From: Frigoribacterium sp. Leaf263
Lineage (GTDB): Bacteria; Actinomycetota; Actinomycetes; Actinomycetales; Microbacteriaceae
Length of the DNA: 64,000 bases
Assembly (NCBI RefSeq): GCF_001422285.1
Contig: NZ_LMMO01000001.1
Location: 596,370-660,369, forward strand
Reading direction: 5' to 3'
Below, in pieces: positions 1 to 10,691 of the stretch. Made by a program: the position numbers and the translations under genes. Positions within the stretch are counted from its first letter, which is position 1; each line of letters starts with the position of its first letter. A model generated the notes under the pieces. It ran no database searches. It was not told where the DNA came from and saw only the letters and a list, made by a program, of their open reading frames with translations.

Positions 1-76
1 TCACCTTTCGGGGTGGTGGTGGGTGCATGGTCTGAAACAGACTTCACCATCAACTGTTGTTGGTGTGTGGTAAATG

Positions 77-193
77 TTTCGGCGGCCATAGCGAGAGGGA
101 AACGCCCGGTCACATTCCGAACCCGGAAGCTAAGACTCTCAGCGCCGATGGTACTGCAAGGGGGACCTTGTGGGAGAGTAGGACACCGCCGGA
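77..193 (+). rRNA. rrf: 5S ribosomal RNA
   Basis: This is the 5S rRNA of the large ribosomal subunit. It opens with GTTTCGGCGGCCATAGCG, carries the conserved CCCGGTCACATTCCGAACCCGG stretch in two parts around 107-126, and closes with ACCGCCGGA, which pairs with the 5' end. The length of about 117 nt fits actinobacterial 5S. Bases 1-76 are the end of the 23S-5S spacer, so the 23S gene lies just left of the window. The exact mature ends are uncertain by a few bases. Confidence 0.96.
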
Positions 194-215
194 CTCCTTT
201 TAGTAACACCAGATG

Positions 216-240
216 GGCCCCTTCCTCGGAAGGGGCCTTT
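216..240 (+). terminator. Rho-independent terminator of the rRNA operon
   Basis: A 10-bp perfect stem, GGCCCCTTCC at 216-225 with GGAAGGGGCC at 228-237, is followed by TTT. It lies about 20 nt after the 5S gene and before gltX, so it most likely ends the rRNA transcript. Confidence 0.85.
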
Positions 241-279
241 CTGCGTTTAACGCGCCTCCTGGTCCCCGACGCGGAGCGG

Positions 280-285
280 TAAGAT
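280..285 (+). promoter_or_regulatory. -10 box of gltX, leaderless start
   Basis: TAAGAT sits 8 nt before the gltX ATG at 294. Initiation at the usual 6-8 nt distance would put +1 at or next to the start codon, and no Shine-Dalgarno sequence is present. A leaderless mRNA is therefore inferred. Confidence 0.6.
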
Positions 286-293
286 CATGCTCG

Positions 294-1781
294 ATGTCTG
301 CTCCCTTCTCCACCGCGACCGGCACTGATGTGCGCGTCCGGTTCTGCCCCTCGCCCACCGGTACGCCCCACGTGGGCCTCATCCGCACCGCGCTCTTCAA
401 CTGGGCGTATGCGCGTCACACGGGCGGCAAGCTCGTCTTCCGCATCGAAGACACGGACGCCGCTCGAGACAGCGAAGAGAGCTACGAACAGATCCTCGAT
501 GGTCTCCGGTGGCTCAAGATCGACTGGGACGAGGGTGTCGATGTCGGTGGTCCCCACGGGCCGTACCGTCAGTCGCAGCGCCACGATATCTACCGGGGCG
601 TGATCGATCAGCTCCTCGAGCGCGGGCTCCTCTACGAGAGCTTCGCGACAGGCGAGGAGATCGAGGCGCGGAACGTCGCGAACGGCCGCGATCCCAAGCA
701 GGGCTACGACAACTTCGAGCGCGACCTGACCGACGAGGATCGGGCGGCTTACCGGGCCGAGGGGCGGCAGCCTGCGCTGCGGCTCCGCGTTCCGGATCGG
801 GACCTCAGCTTCGATGACCTGGTGCGGGGCGAGATCACCTTCCCGGCTGGATCCTTCACGGACTTCGTGGTCGTGCGTCCCAACGGCGTCCCGCTCTACA
901 CGTTCGTCAATCCCCTCGACGACGCTCTGATGGGCATCACCCATGTTCTCCGTGGCGAGGACCTCCTGTCCTCCACTCCGCGGCAGATCGCCTTGTACGA
1001 GGCGCTCGTCGAACTCGGCATCACCACGTTCGTGCCCCGATTCGGACACCTGCCCTATGTCATGGGCGAAGGCAACAAGAAGCTCTCGAAGCGCGACCCG
1101 CAGGCGAATCTCTTCCATCACCGTGATCGCGGCTTCGTGCACGAGGGACTGGTCAACTACCTGGCGCTCCTCGGCTGGTCTCTCACGCACGACCGAGACG
1201 TCTTCTCGATCGATGAGATGGTGGCGGCCTTCGATGTCATCGATGTGAATCCCAACCCTGCTCGGTTCGACCTCAAGAAGGCGGAGTCGATCAACGGCGA
1301 CCACATCCGCCTCCTGCCGGCCGACGACTTCGTCGAACGGCTTCTGCCGTACCTCGAGGGCGTCGTCGCGAACCCGCCGAGCGAGTCGGAGCGTCGCATC
1401 CTCGCCGAGGCGGCTCCGCTCGTCCAGGAACGCATGACGCTGCTGGGCGAAGCCCGTGGGATGCTGTCGTTCCTGTTCACGAGCGATGACGAGCTGGCCT
1501 ACGAGGACGACGCGATCGCCTCGTTGCCGCACGGGTACGAGAACGTGCTGCGCACCTCCTCGGCTGCTCTCGCCGCGCTGGAGTCCTGGACGCATCCCGA
1601 GATCCAGGAGGCGCTCAAGGGCGCCCTCGTGGAGGGGCTCGGGTTGAAGCCGCGAGTGGCGTTCGGGCCGTTGCGTGTCGCGTTGTCCGGTCGCAGGGTC
1701 AGCCCGCCGTTGTTCGAGTCGATGGAGATCCTCGGACGGCAGTCGACGATGGCGCGCCTCGAGAGGCTGCTGGCGCGCTGA
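294..1781 (+). CDS. gltX: Glutamyl-tRNA synthetase
   Basis: A class I aminoacyl-tRNA synthetase of 495 aa that attaches glutamate to tRNA-Glu. In bacteria without GlnRS it also charges tRNA-Gln, for later amidation by GatCAB. The class I signature appears as PTGTPHVGL (HIGH equivalent at residues 26-29), and the KMSKS loop is KLSKR near residue 263. The length is normal for GltX. An upstream in-frame ATG at 213 lies inside the rRNA terminator, so the ATG at 294, next to the -10 box, is preferred. The stop overlaps the next start (TGATG). A tRNA-Gln gene lies 1 kb downstream, which suits a non-discriminating enzyme. Confidence 0.96.
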   Translation: MSAPFSTATGTDVRVRFCPSPTGTPHVGLIRTALFNWAYARHTGGKLVFRIEDTDAARDSEESYEQILDGLRWLKIDWDEGVDVGGPHGPYRQSQRHDIYRGVIDQLLERGLLYESFATGEEIEARNVANGRDPKQGYDNFERDLTDEDRAAYRAEGRQPALRLRVPDRDLSFDDLVRGEITFPAGSFTDFVVVRPNGVPLYTFVNPLDDALMGITHVLRGEDLLSSTPRQIALYEALVELGITTFVPRFGHLPYVMGEGNKKLSKRDPQANLFHHRDRGFVHEGLVNYLALLGWSLTHDRDVFSIDEMVAAFDVIDVNPNPARFDLKKAESINGDHIRLLPADDFVERLLPYLEGVVANPPSESERRILAEAAPLVQERMTLLGEARGMLSFLFTSDDELAYEDDAIASLPHGYENVLRTSSAALAALESWTHPEIQEALKGALVEGLGLKPRVAFGPLRVALSGRRVSPPLFESMEILGRQSTMARLERLLAR

Positions 1782-2716
1782 TGACCATCGACTACGACGT
1801 CGCCGTGATCGGCGGGGGGCCGGCGGGGCTCAGCGCGGCGCTCAATCTCGTCCGAGCGCGGAGGCGCGTGCTCCTCGTCGACGGCAACCGGCCGCGCAAC
1901 TCGGCGACCCTCCTGTCGCACGGGTTCATGACCCGGGACGGCATCTCGCCGCTCGAGCTGCGCAAGCTCGGTCGAGACGAGTTCCTGGGGTACGAGGGGG
2001 CCGAGCACCGGATGACGATGGCGACGTCCGTCGCCGTAGTCGAGGGCGGCTTCGAGATCTCGTGCGAGTTCCGCGGGCGGGAGAGCAGTGCCACGGCCGG
2101 AGTCGTCGTCGTCGCGACGGGTCTTCACGAGACCCTTCCCGAGATCGACGGGCTCAAGGCGTTCTACGGCACGTTCATCCACAGCTGCATCGAGTGCGAC
2201 GGCTACGACAAGCGCGACCAGCCTCTCGCGGTCATCGGCGAGCATCCCGACCTCGCCGAGCGGGCGCACCTGCTGACGCAGTGGTCCGGCGATCTGGTGG
2301 TCTTCACGAACGGCGCCGATGTCGTCACTGCCGCCGAGGAGGCTGACCTCGTCTCGCGCGGCATCTCCGTCGAGCGGCGTCGTGTCGCGTCGATCGACGC
2401 CGATCGCGAGGGCATGCGCGCGGTGGTGCTCGATGACGGGACCCGGGTCGAACGGTCCGGCGGCTTCGTCCGGCCGGCCTGGTCGGGGGCTCTCGAGTAC
2501 GTCGCCGAGACCGGTGCCGAGCTCGACGACGACGGCCTGCTCGTGGTCGACGCTCACGGGCGCACCTCGGTCGCCGGTCTGTACGCTGCAGGCGAGTCGA
2601 CGGCTCCCGGGCCGCAGCAGCTCATCGTCGCCGCGGGCTCGGGGGCGCTGGTGGCGGCCACCGTCAACCGCGACCTCATCGGTGTCGCGCGAGGCCTCGG
2701 GGATGCTGTACAGTAG
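1781..2716 (+). CDS. Thioredoxin-reductase-like FAD/NAD(P)-dependent oxidoreductase
   Basis: A 311-aa flavoprotein. The FAD dinucleotide-binding motif is VIGGGPAGLSAALNL near the N-terminus, the redox pair CIEC lies at about residues 136-139 followed by DG as in thioredoxin reductases, and the C-terminal FAD motif is VAGLYAAGE. The middle NADPH site is atypical: AVIGEHPDLAE replaces the usual GGGDSA, so the electron donor may differ from NADPH or bind weakly. It overlaps gltX by one base and is probably co-transcribed with it. It is better called a TrxR-family oxidoreductase than trxB. Confidence 0.85.
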   Translation: MTIDYDVAVIGGGPAGLSAALNLVRARRRVLLVDGNRPRNSATLLSHGFMTRDGISPLELRKLGRDEFLGYEGAEHRMTMATSVAVVEGGFEISCEFRGRESSATAGVVVVATGLHETLPEIDGLKAFYGTFIHSCIECDGYDKRDQPLAVIGEHPDLAERAHLLTQWSGDLVVFTNGADVVTAAEEADLVSRGISVERRRVASIDADREGMRAVVLDDGTRVERSGGFVRPAWSGALEYVAETGAELDDDGLLVVDAHGRTSVAGLYAAGESTAPGPQQLIVAAGSGALVAATVNRDLIGVARGLGDAVQ

Positions 2717-2768
2717 GTTCTCGGTTCGAGTTTGAACCACGTGATGTAGGGCTGACGCTCGTCATCAT

Positions 2769-2840
2769 TGGGGTATGGTGTAATTGGCAACACGACTGAT
2801 TCTGGTTCAGTTGTTCTTGGTTCGAGTCCAGGTACCCCAG
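2769..2840 (+). tRNA. tRNA-Gln (anticodon CTG)
   Basis: A 72-nt cloverleaf. The acceptor arm TGGGGTA pairs with TACCCCA at 2833-2839. The anticodon stem ACTGA/TCAGT encloses TTCTGGT, giving anticodon CTG at 2802-2804, which reads CAG. The T arm contains GGTTCGAGTCC. The 3' CCA is not encoded. With no GlnRS seen, this tRNA is expected to be mis-charged by GltX and then amidated. Confidence 0.95.
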
Positions 2841-2845
2841 CTTCG

Positions 2846-2882
2846 AGAAGAGCCCCGGCCGTGAAGGTCGGGGCTCTTCTGT
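2846..2882 (+). terminator. Rho-independent terminator of tRNA-Gln
   Basis: A 15-bp stem, AGAAGAGCCCCGGCC at 2846-2860 with GGTCGGGGCTCTTCT at 2866-2880 and a GTGAA loop, starts 6 nt after the tRNA. There is one G-T pair. The U-tract is short, as is common in high-GC actinobacteria. Confidence 0.85.
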
Positions 2883-3047
2883 TCACGGGCCCGGCGCGCC
2901 CGCTCGTGCGGAGATCACACAGGGCGCCCTGGCGGGGGCGAGCCTGGGTGGCGCGGCGAGGGTGGTCAGGTGTGGCCCTTCGTGGGGTGCTGGGGGCGTC
3001 TTCTGCCCACCCATGGGGCAAGGCCCGCCGAGCAGACGCCCGGACCG

Positions 3048-3087
3048 ACGACGAACGCCCTCACCGAGGGGCGAGGGCGTCGGTCGT
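3048..3087 (-). terminator. Terminator hairpin after purL
   Basis: A 15-base imperfect stem, ACGACGAACGCCCTC with GAGGGCGTCGGTCGT (two mismatches, 10-nt loop), lies 15 nt past the purL stop. It probably ends the purSQL transcript. The rest of 2883-3047 shows no gene. Confidence 0.65.
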
Positions 3088-3101
3088 GCAGCGGGGAGTG
3101 C

Positions 3102-6135
<3,034 letters not shown>

Positions 6136-6136
<1 letters not shown>

Positions 6137-6408
6137 CAGACGGCGGCGGGGGCGTCGGCGGAGTCGGCGACGGTGATCGACACGACGTCTTCGATGACGG
6201 AGTTCGAGAACATCTCGTCGGCCAGGCGCTGGACGTCGGCCAGGACGGCGTCGGTGACCTCGCCCTCGACGGTGACTTCGAAGCGCTTGCCGATGCGGAC
6301 GTCGGTCAGCTGCTTCTGACCGAGACGGGCCAGGGCGCCGGCGACGGCCTTGCCCTGGGGGTCGAGCAGTTCAGCCTTGGGCATGACCTCGACGACGATT
6401 GTGGGCAC
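6136..6408 (-). CDS. purS: Phosphoribosylformylglycinamidine synthase subunit PurS
   Basis: The 90-aa small subunit that bridges PurL and PurQ in the FGAM synthase complex. The sequence [20 protein letters not shown] and the late VRIGKRFEV segment are characteristic. The start is GTG at 6408, with AGGAG six bases upstream. A -10 candidate TAGACT (6453 to 6448 on the minus strand) gives a leader of about 30 nt. It is the first gene of the purSQL operon. Confidence 0.95.
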
Positions 6409-6679
6409 GTTTTACTCCTGCGGAGACGTCAGCGGGTGGACGCGACGAGTCTACGGCAGCGGGAGGCGCGGGCTCGTGGTGACCAGCGCCTCGTGGGGAT
6501 CGCGGCGAGAGCGGGGAGGAGTCACGGGGACGCGGATGCTCAGCGGAATGAGGGTGGACGCTCAGCGTCGTCATCGGAAGGGGACGCAGGATGGGTTCAG
6601 CGGTGAGGAACGTGGCCTTGTGATCGGGCCTCCTCCCGCGAAATCCGGCCGAGGGCTCCTGATCCGCCCGACGCCGCAG

Positions 6680-6715
6680 GACGCCCGGTCGGATCCCCCC
6701 GTCCGACCGGGCGTC
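6680..6715 (+). terminator. Orphan perfect hairpin
   Basis: GACGCCCGGTCGGA (6680-6693) pairs perfectly over 14 bp with TCCGACCGGGCGTC (6702-6715) around an 8-nt loop. ACCCCCTCTT follows on the plus strand. It looks like a terminator, but no gene lies upstream in that direction, so it may end a small RNA or simply block read-through into fur. Confidence 0.5.
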
Positions 6716-6782
6716 ACCCCCTCTTCCCGGCCCGTGACGGCGCCGACTGCCTGAGTCTCCGCACCGAGTGATGCTCACCTGT

Positions 6783-6799
6783 TTTTGAACAGATCAAAA
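6783..6799 (+). promoter_or_regulatory. Candidate Fur/PerR-type operator upstream of fur-katA
   Basis: TTTTGA and TCAAAA form a perfect 6-bp inverted repeat with a 5-nt centre, in an AT-rich island in otherwise GC-rich DNA. It lies 20 nt before the fur start, where an autoregulating Fur-family repressor would bind. An overlapping dyad, CTGTT-TTTG-AACAG, spans 6779-6792. Confidence 0.5.
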
Positions 6800-6818
6800 G
6801 AGTGCTTTACTGGAGGCC

Positions 6819-7289
6819 ATGACGACGATCGCCGACGATGCCACCCGAGACGCCCTCCGCGGCGCGGGCCTGCGCATCACCGAGCCCCGCCTCGCGGTGC
6901 TCGCGGCGCTCGCGGGTCGTGCTCACGCGCCGGCCGACGTCCTCTTCTCGGCGGTCGCGCCGCGCCTCCCCGGCACCTCGCTCCAGGCCGTCTACGGCGT
7001 GCTGAACGCCCTGACGGGCGTCGGGCTCGTGCGGCGCATCGAGCCGGCCGGCTCTCCGGCTCTGTACGAGCTGCGCACGGGCGACAACCATCACCACGTC
7101 GTCTGCAGCACCTGCGGCGCCATAGCCGACGTCGACTGCGTCGTCGGGCACGCGCCGTGCCTCGCCCCGTCGAACGACTCGGGCTTCTTCGTGCAGACGG
7201 CCGAGGTGACCTTCTGGGGCATCTGCCCCGAATGCCGCGCGGCGGAGCTCGACCAGCCGCTCGAGGTCGATCCCCCCGTGACCGACTGA
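6819..7289 (+). CDS. Fur-family transcriptional regulator (peroxide/metal responsive)
   Basis: A 156-aa Fur-family repressor: an N-terminal winged helix ([19 protein letters not shown]) and a C-terminal metal-binding dimer domain. The structural zinc site shows as CSTC and CPEC, and a histidine-rich run NHHHVVC matches the regulatory metal site. GGAGG lies 2 nt before the ATG. It sits directly upstream of a catalase on the same strand, an arrangement known for actinobacterial FurA/CatR-type peroxide sensors. From this context it probably represses itself and katA until peroxide oxidises the metal site. A Zur- or Fur-type iron role cannot be excluded from sequence alone. Confidence 0.87.
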   Translation: MTTIADDATRDALRGAGLRITEPRLAVLAALAGRAHAPADVLFSAVAPRLPGTSLQAVYGVLNALTGVGLVRRIEPAGSPALYELRTGDNHHHVVCSTCGAIADVDCVVGHAPCLAPSNDSGFFVQTAEVTFWGICPECRAAELDQPLEVDPPVTD

Positions 7290-7351
7290 TCCGCGCCTCC
7301 CGCGCCCACAGACACATCGATCTGAACGACATCGACAGACAGGAAGACAAG

Positions 7352-8854
7352 ATGACCGACGAGAAACGCGTCACCACCACCAACTCCGGAGCCCCCGTCG
7401 CCAGCGACGAGCACTCGCAGAGCGTCGGCGCCGACGGCGCGATCGCACTGCACGACCACTACCTGGTCGAGAAGCTCGCCCAGTTCAACCGCGAGCGCGT
7501 CCCCGAGCGGGTCGTCCACGCCAAGGGCGGCGGCGCCTTCGGCACCTTCACCACCACCGGCGACGTCTCGAAGTACACGCGTGCCGCGCTGTTCCAGCCC
7601 GGCGTCGAGACCGAGCTCCTCGCCCGCTTCTCGACCGTCGCCGGCGAGCAGGGCAGCCCCGACACCTGGCGCGACCCCCGCGGCTTCTCGCTGAAGTTCT
7701 ACACGACCGAGGGCAACTACGACCTCGTCGGCAACAACACCCCCGTCTTCTTCATCCGCGACGGCATCAAGTTCCCCGACTTCATCCGCTCGCAGAAGCG
7801 CCTGCCCGGCACGCACCTGCGCGACCACGACATGCAGTGGGACTTCTGGACCCTCTCGCCCGAGTCGGCTCACCAGGTCACCTGGCTGATGGGCGACCGC
7901 GGCCTGCCCGCCTCGTGGCGCAACATGGACGGCTTCGGGTCGCACACCTACCAGTGGATCAACGCCGAGGGCGAGCGCTTCTGGGTCAAGTACCACTTCA
8001 AGAGCGACCAGGGCATCAAGATCCTCGAGCAGGCCGACGCCGACCGCATCGCCGGTGAAGACGCCGACTTCCACATCCGCGACCTGTCGGCCGCGATCGA
8101 GCGCGAGGAGTACCCGACCTGGAGCCTCTTCGTGCAGGTCATGCCCTACGAGGACGCCGCGACCTACCGCTTCAACCCCTTCGACCTCACCAAGGTCTGG
8201 CCGCACGCGGACTACCCGCTGATCGAGGTCGGCTCGATGGAGCTCAACCGCAACCCCGAGAACTACTTCGCGCAGATCGAGCAGGCCGCGTTCGCGCCCT
8301 CGAACTTCGTGCCCGGGATCGCCGCGAGCCCCGACAAGATGCTGCTCGCCCGCATCTTCAGCTACGCCGACGCGCACCGCTACCGCGTGGGCACCAACCA
8401 CGCGCAGCTGCCCGTCAACGCACCGAAGTCGCCCGTGCACTCCTACTCGAAGGACGGAGCCGCGCGCTTCGACTTCCAGAAGGCCGAAGTGCCCGTCTAC
8501 GCCCCGAACTCGCTCGGCGGCGCCCACGCCGACCCGCAGGTCGCCGGTGACACCGGCGGCTGGGAGAGCGACGGCGAGCTGCAGCGCTCCGCCGCGACCC
8601 TCCACGCCGAAGACGACGACTTCGGTCAGGCCGGAACCCTGGTGCGCGAGGTCATGGACGACGAGCAGCGCGACCGTCTCGTCGCCAACATCGTCGGCCA
8701 CGTGTCGAAGGTCACGCGCCCCGAGCTGCGCGAGCGCGTCTACGAGTACTGGACGAACGTCGACCCGACCCTGGGTCTCCGCGTGCGCAAGGGCGTCGAG
8801 CCCGAGGCTCCCGGCTCGAACGAGGAGCCGGCCGTGGTCGGCGTCACCGCGTAG
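7352..8854 (+). CDS. katA: Monofunctional heme catalase
   Basis: A 500-aa clade-3-sized catalase that breaks hydrogen peroxide into water and oxygen. The catalytic histidine is in [13 protein letters not shown], the distal asparagine in [12 protein letters not shown] and the proximal heme-ligand tyrosine in [14 protein letters not shown]. The start ATG is preceded by AGGAAG at 5 nt spacing. The gap to fur is 62 nt, so the two are probably one transcript with peroxide-dependent control. The length is normal and no defect is seen. Confidence 0.96.
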   Translation: MTDEKRVTTTNSGAPVASDEHSQSVGADGAIALHDHYLVEKLAQFNRERVPERVVHAKGGGAFGTFTTTGDVSKYTRAALFQPGVETELLARFSTVAGEQGSPDTWRDPRGFSLKFYTTEGNYDLVGNNTPVFFIRDGIKFPDFIRSQKRLPGTHLRDHDMQWDFWTLSPESAHQVTWLMGDRGLPASWRNMDGFGSHTYQWINAEGERFWVKYHFKSDQGIKILEQADADRIAGEDADFHIRDLSAAIEREEYPTWSLFVQVMPYEDAATYRFNPFDLTKVWPHADYPLIEVGSMELNRNPENYFAQIEQAAFAPSNFVPGIAASPDKMLLARIFSYADAHRYRVGTNHAQLPVNAPKSPVHSYSKDGAARFDFQKAEVPVYAPNSLGGAHADPQVAGDTGGWESDGELQRSAATLHAEDDDFGQAGTLVREVMDDEQRDRLVANIVGHVSKVTRPELRERVYEYWTNVDPTLGLRVRKGVEPEAPGSNEEPAVVGVTA

Positions 8855-8871
8855 TCGGAAGCCGAGTGCCT

Positions 8872-8914
8872 GAAGGAGGCGCGGGTCCTGTTCGTCAGGA
8901 CCCGCGCCTCCTTC
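8872..8914 (+). terminator. Terminator of katA, built from two opposed dispersed-repeat copies
   Basis: A 19-bp perfect stem (8872-8890 with 8896-8914) with loop TTCGT. The arms contain GGAGGCGCGG and its reverse complement CCGCGCCTCC, the dispersed repeat of this window. There is no U-tract. Because it is symmetric, it may also serve the convergent gene at 8955. Confidence 0.75.
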
Positions 8915-8954
8915 CGTCTCCGCTGCGGAGCCGCCACGGCGGGATCGGGGATGG

Positions 8955-9542
8955 TCAGACCATCTGGCCGTTCCAGTGCAGGACACCCTCGGGCCACTCG
9001 GCCAGGGCGGAGGTGCCCTCGCGGGCCAGCCAGCCCTCCTGCTGGGTGACGAGCACGCCGGCGCCGTCGGCGCTGAACGCCGTGAAGTGCCCGGTGATGG
9101 GCAGGCCGTCAAGCTCGAGGGGCAGCCAGCCAGCCGAGCGGTAGAACCCCTGCACGGCCTCACCGGTCTCGAGCACGCCGAAGGGGACGCGAAGGTCGGT
9201 CAACGCGGTGTCGACGTGGCGCAGCAGCTCGGCGCCGAGTCCGGTCTTCTGCACGTCGGGCGACACGGCGACCATGCCGACGGCGGCCACGAGCAGATCC
9301 GTGGTGCCGACCGCGACGAACTGCCGGCGGAGGCCCGCGTGCGCCACGACGACGTCGTCCACGCGGGCGATGACGCGCCGCTCGGGCTGCATCCCCGCCC
9401 AGCTGCGGGCGCCGAGGTACCAGTGGTCGTAGCTGGGGAACGCCTGCGCCAGCAGCGACGCGATGGCCTCGTGGTCGTCGAGCGAGAGATCCCCCTCGGC
9501 GACGGTGCTGAAGACGGGGGCGGAGACTGCGGCGTCGGACAT
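8955..9542 (-). CDS. GNAT-fold N-acyltransferase resembling NodA and AAC(2')
   Basis: A 195-aa protein whose length and landmarks follow rhizobial NodA, the N-acyltransferase of Nod-factor synthesis. GARSWAGMQPERR lies at residues 44-56, VVAHAGLRRQFVAVGTTDLL follows from 65, then GMVAVSPDVQKTGLG, and AEWPEGVLHWNG closes the protein. The segment FYRSAGWLP at 133-141 is closer to aminoglycoside 2'-N-acetyltransferases AAC(2')-I. Unlike NodA as remembered, it keeps an acetyl-CoA pyrophosphate motif (QKTGLG, 98-103), so small acyl-CoA transfer is more likely than fatty-acyl transfer. No nodB or nodC neighbours are present. The substrate is unknown. The start is leaderless, with -10 TAGCGT six bases before the ATG. 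Confidence 0.8.
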   Translation of the reverse strand: MSDAAVSAPVFSTVAEGDLSLDDHEAIASLLAQAFPSYDHWYLGARSWAGMQPERRVIARVDDVVVAHAGLRRQFVAVGTTDLLVAAVGMVAVSPDVQKTGLGAELLRHVDTALTDLRVPFGVLETGEAVQGFYRSAGWLPLELDGLPITGHFTAFSADGAGVLVTQQEGWLAREGTSALAEWPEGVLHWNGQMV

Positions 9543-9599
9543 GTCTCGACGCTAGCCCCTCGGGGTCGCGCGCCGGCACCGGGCCGGGCGCCGGGCGAG

Positions 9600-9741
9600 G
9601 CGCCCGAGTCTCAATGCTCGCGCGCGGTCACCTCGATGCGGTTCGACCACGGGTCGTCGAAGCTGAGCAGGCGCCCGAGCCTCAGCGCTCGCGCGCGGTC
9701 ACCTCGATGCGGTTCGACCACGGGTCGTCGAAGCTGAGCAG
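9600..9741. repeat. 71-bp tandem duplication of a gene 3' end
   Basis: Unit 1 (9600-9670) and unit 2 (9671-9741) differ at only three positions (near 9609, 9614 and 9615 against 9680, 9685 and 9686). Unit 2 is the functional last 20 codons plus stop of the VOC gene on the minus strand. Unit 1 is an extra copy beyond the stop, in another frame. Confidence 0.9.
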
Positions 9742-10590
9742 GCGCCCGTCGTCGCGGGTGGCGACGCCGAAGTGGCCGAGGCGCTCGCCGAGTGCGCCGA
9801 GGTCGTCGCCGGTGGGCACCTCGATGCGGACGAGCCCGAGCCCGAGGGCCTGCTGGCGGCGGCCGGCTCCGGCGCTGTTCCAGGTGTTCATGGCCATGTG
9901 GTGGTGGTAGCCGCCGGCGCTGACGAACAGCGCCTGAGGGCCGAAGCGGGTGGTGGCCTCGAAGCCGAGCTGCTCGACGTAGAACCGCTGGGCCGAATCG
10001 ACGTCGCCGACGCTGAGGTGCACGTGCCCGACGGTGGCGGGGCGGAGCGCGGTGCCGGCCAGCGCCTCCTCGGTGACGTTCCTCTGCAGGAAGTCGTTCG
10101 GGTCGAGCGCCAGCGTCGCCATGTCGATCTGGCCGTGGGTCCAGGACCACTCGGTGCGGGCGCGATCCCAGTACAGCTCGATGCCGTTGCCCTCGGGGTC
10201 GGTGAAGTAGAACGCCTTGCTGACGAGGTGGTCGGCGCTGCCCGTGAACGACTGCGGGTGGCGCCTCGCGACCGAGTAGAGCGCGGCGGCGAGGTCGGAC
10301 TCGGTCTCGAACAGGATCGCCGTGTGGAAGAGCCCGGCCTCGCGCGGCCCGGCATGCCGCAGCTCGGGGGCGTGCTCGAGGATCACGATCGGCGTCGCGC
10401 CGCGCCCGAGGGTCACGCGCCCCGCGGACGGCTCGGCGACGAGCACCTCGAGCGTGACGGCGTCGCGGTAGTAGGCCGTCATCGCGTCGAGGTCGGCGAC
10501 CCGGAGGGTCACGGCGCCCATGCCGGTGTCGGGGGCGAGCAGGTCGGCCGAGGAGGCGCGGTCCGCGTCGATGGGGGAGGTGTCGGTCAT
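9682..10590 (-). CDS. Two-domain VOC protein, catechol 2,3-dioxygenase-like (CatE type)
   Basis: A 302-aa protein with two vicinal-oxygen-chelate domains (about 22-150 and 170-300), as in extradiol ring-cleavage dioxygenases and YfiE/CatE. Likely metal ligands are the histidine in TVGHVHLSV at the start of domain two, a second histidine in the FHTAIL or YHHHMAM segments, and the glutamate in SNRIEVTA near the end. A ring-cleavage or related non-heme metal reaction is inferred; the substrate is unknown. A palindrome 34 nt upstream (10624-10649) suggests a dedicated repressor. The coding sequence contains a dispersed-repeat copy (10552-10561, read as RASSA). Confidence 0.8.
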   Translation of the reverse strand: MTDTSPIDADRASSADLLAPDTGMGAVTLRVADLDAMTAYYRDAVTLEVLVAEPSAGRVTLGRGATPIVILEHAPELRHAGPREAGLFHTAILFETESDLAAALYSVARRHPQSFTGSADHLVSKAFYFTDPEGNGIELYWDRARTEWSWTHGQIDMATLALDPNDFLQRNVTEEALAGTALRPATVGHVHLSVGDVDSAQRFYVEQLGFEATTRFGPQALFVSAGGYHHHMAMNTWNSAGAGRRQQALGLGLVRIEVPTGDDLGALGERLGHFGVATRDDGRLLSFDDPWSNRIEVTARER

Positions 10591-10623
10591 GCGGATCCCT
10601 GGCTCGGTGTCGTGGGACGCGTC

Positions 10624-10649
10624 CAGGTAGGTGACGCGTCACCGACCTG
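10624..10649 (-). promoter_or_regulatory. 26-bp dyad, candidate operator of the VOC gene
   Basis: CAGGT-A-GGTGACGCGTCACC-G-ACCTG: the central 14 bases (10630-10643) form a perfect palindrome, flanked by 5-bp complementary arms. It lies between the purC stop and the VOC start, as expected for a TetR- or MarR-type repressor site. No matching regulator gene is adjacent. Confidence 0.45.
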
Positions 10650-10691
10650 TAACCGGAGGAGGGGCGAGGGCATTCCCGCCGGGGCCCGGCG

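Larger units (their letters stand above)
6409..6818. other. Divergent intergenic region purS / fur
   Basis: A 410-bp region with no convincing gene. It holds the purS promoter near 6450, a dispersed-repeat copy at 6462-6471, a perfect hairpin at 6680-6715 and the fur operator and ribosome-binding site at its right end. The hairpin has no obvious upstream gene on the plus strand. Confidence 0.6.

Noticed and set aside
1-76. Small protein reading across the 5S region
   Set aside because: The region is the 23S-5S spacer and 5S gene; the reading frame is incidental.
213-293. Upstream ATG of gltX at 213
   Set aside because: It lies inside the rRNA terminator and would add 27 residues absent from GltX; the ATG at 294 sits next to a -10 box.
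2723-2738. GGTTC-GAGTTT-GAACC as terminator of the TrxR-like gene
   Set aside because: Only five base pairs with no U-tract; too weak to call.
9611-9681. VOC gene frameshifted, with the true end at 9611
   Set aside because: The frame ending at 9682 is complete and matches the family. The downstream copy is a 71-bp duplication, not a displaced end.
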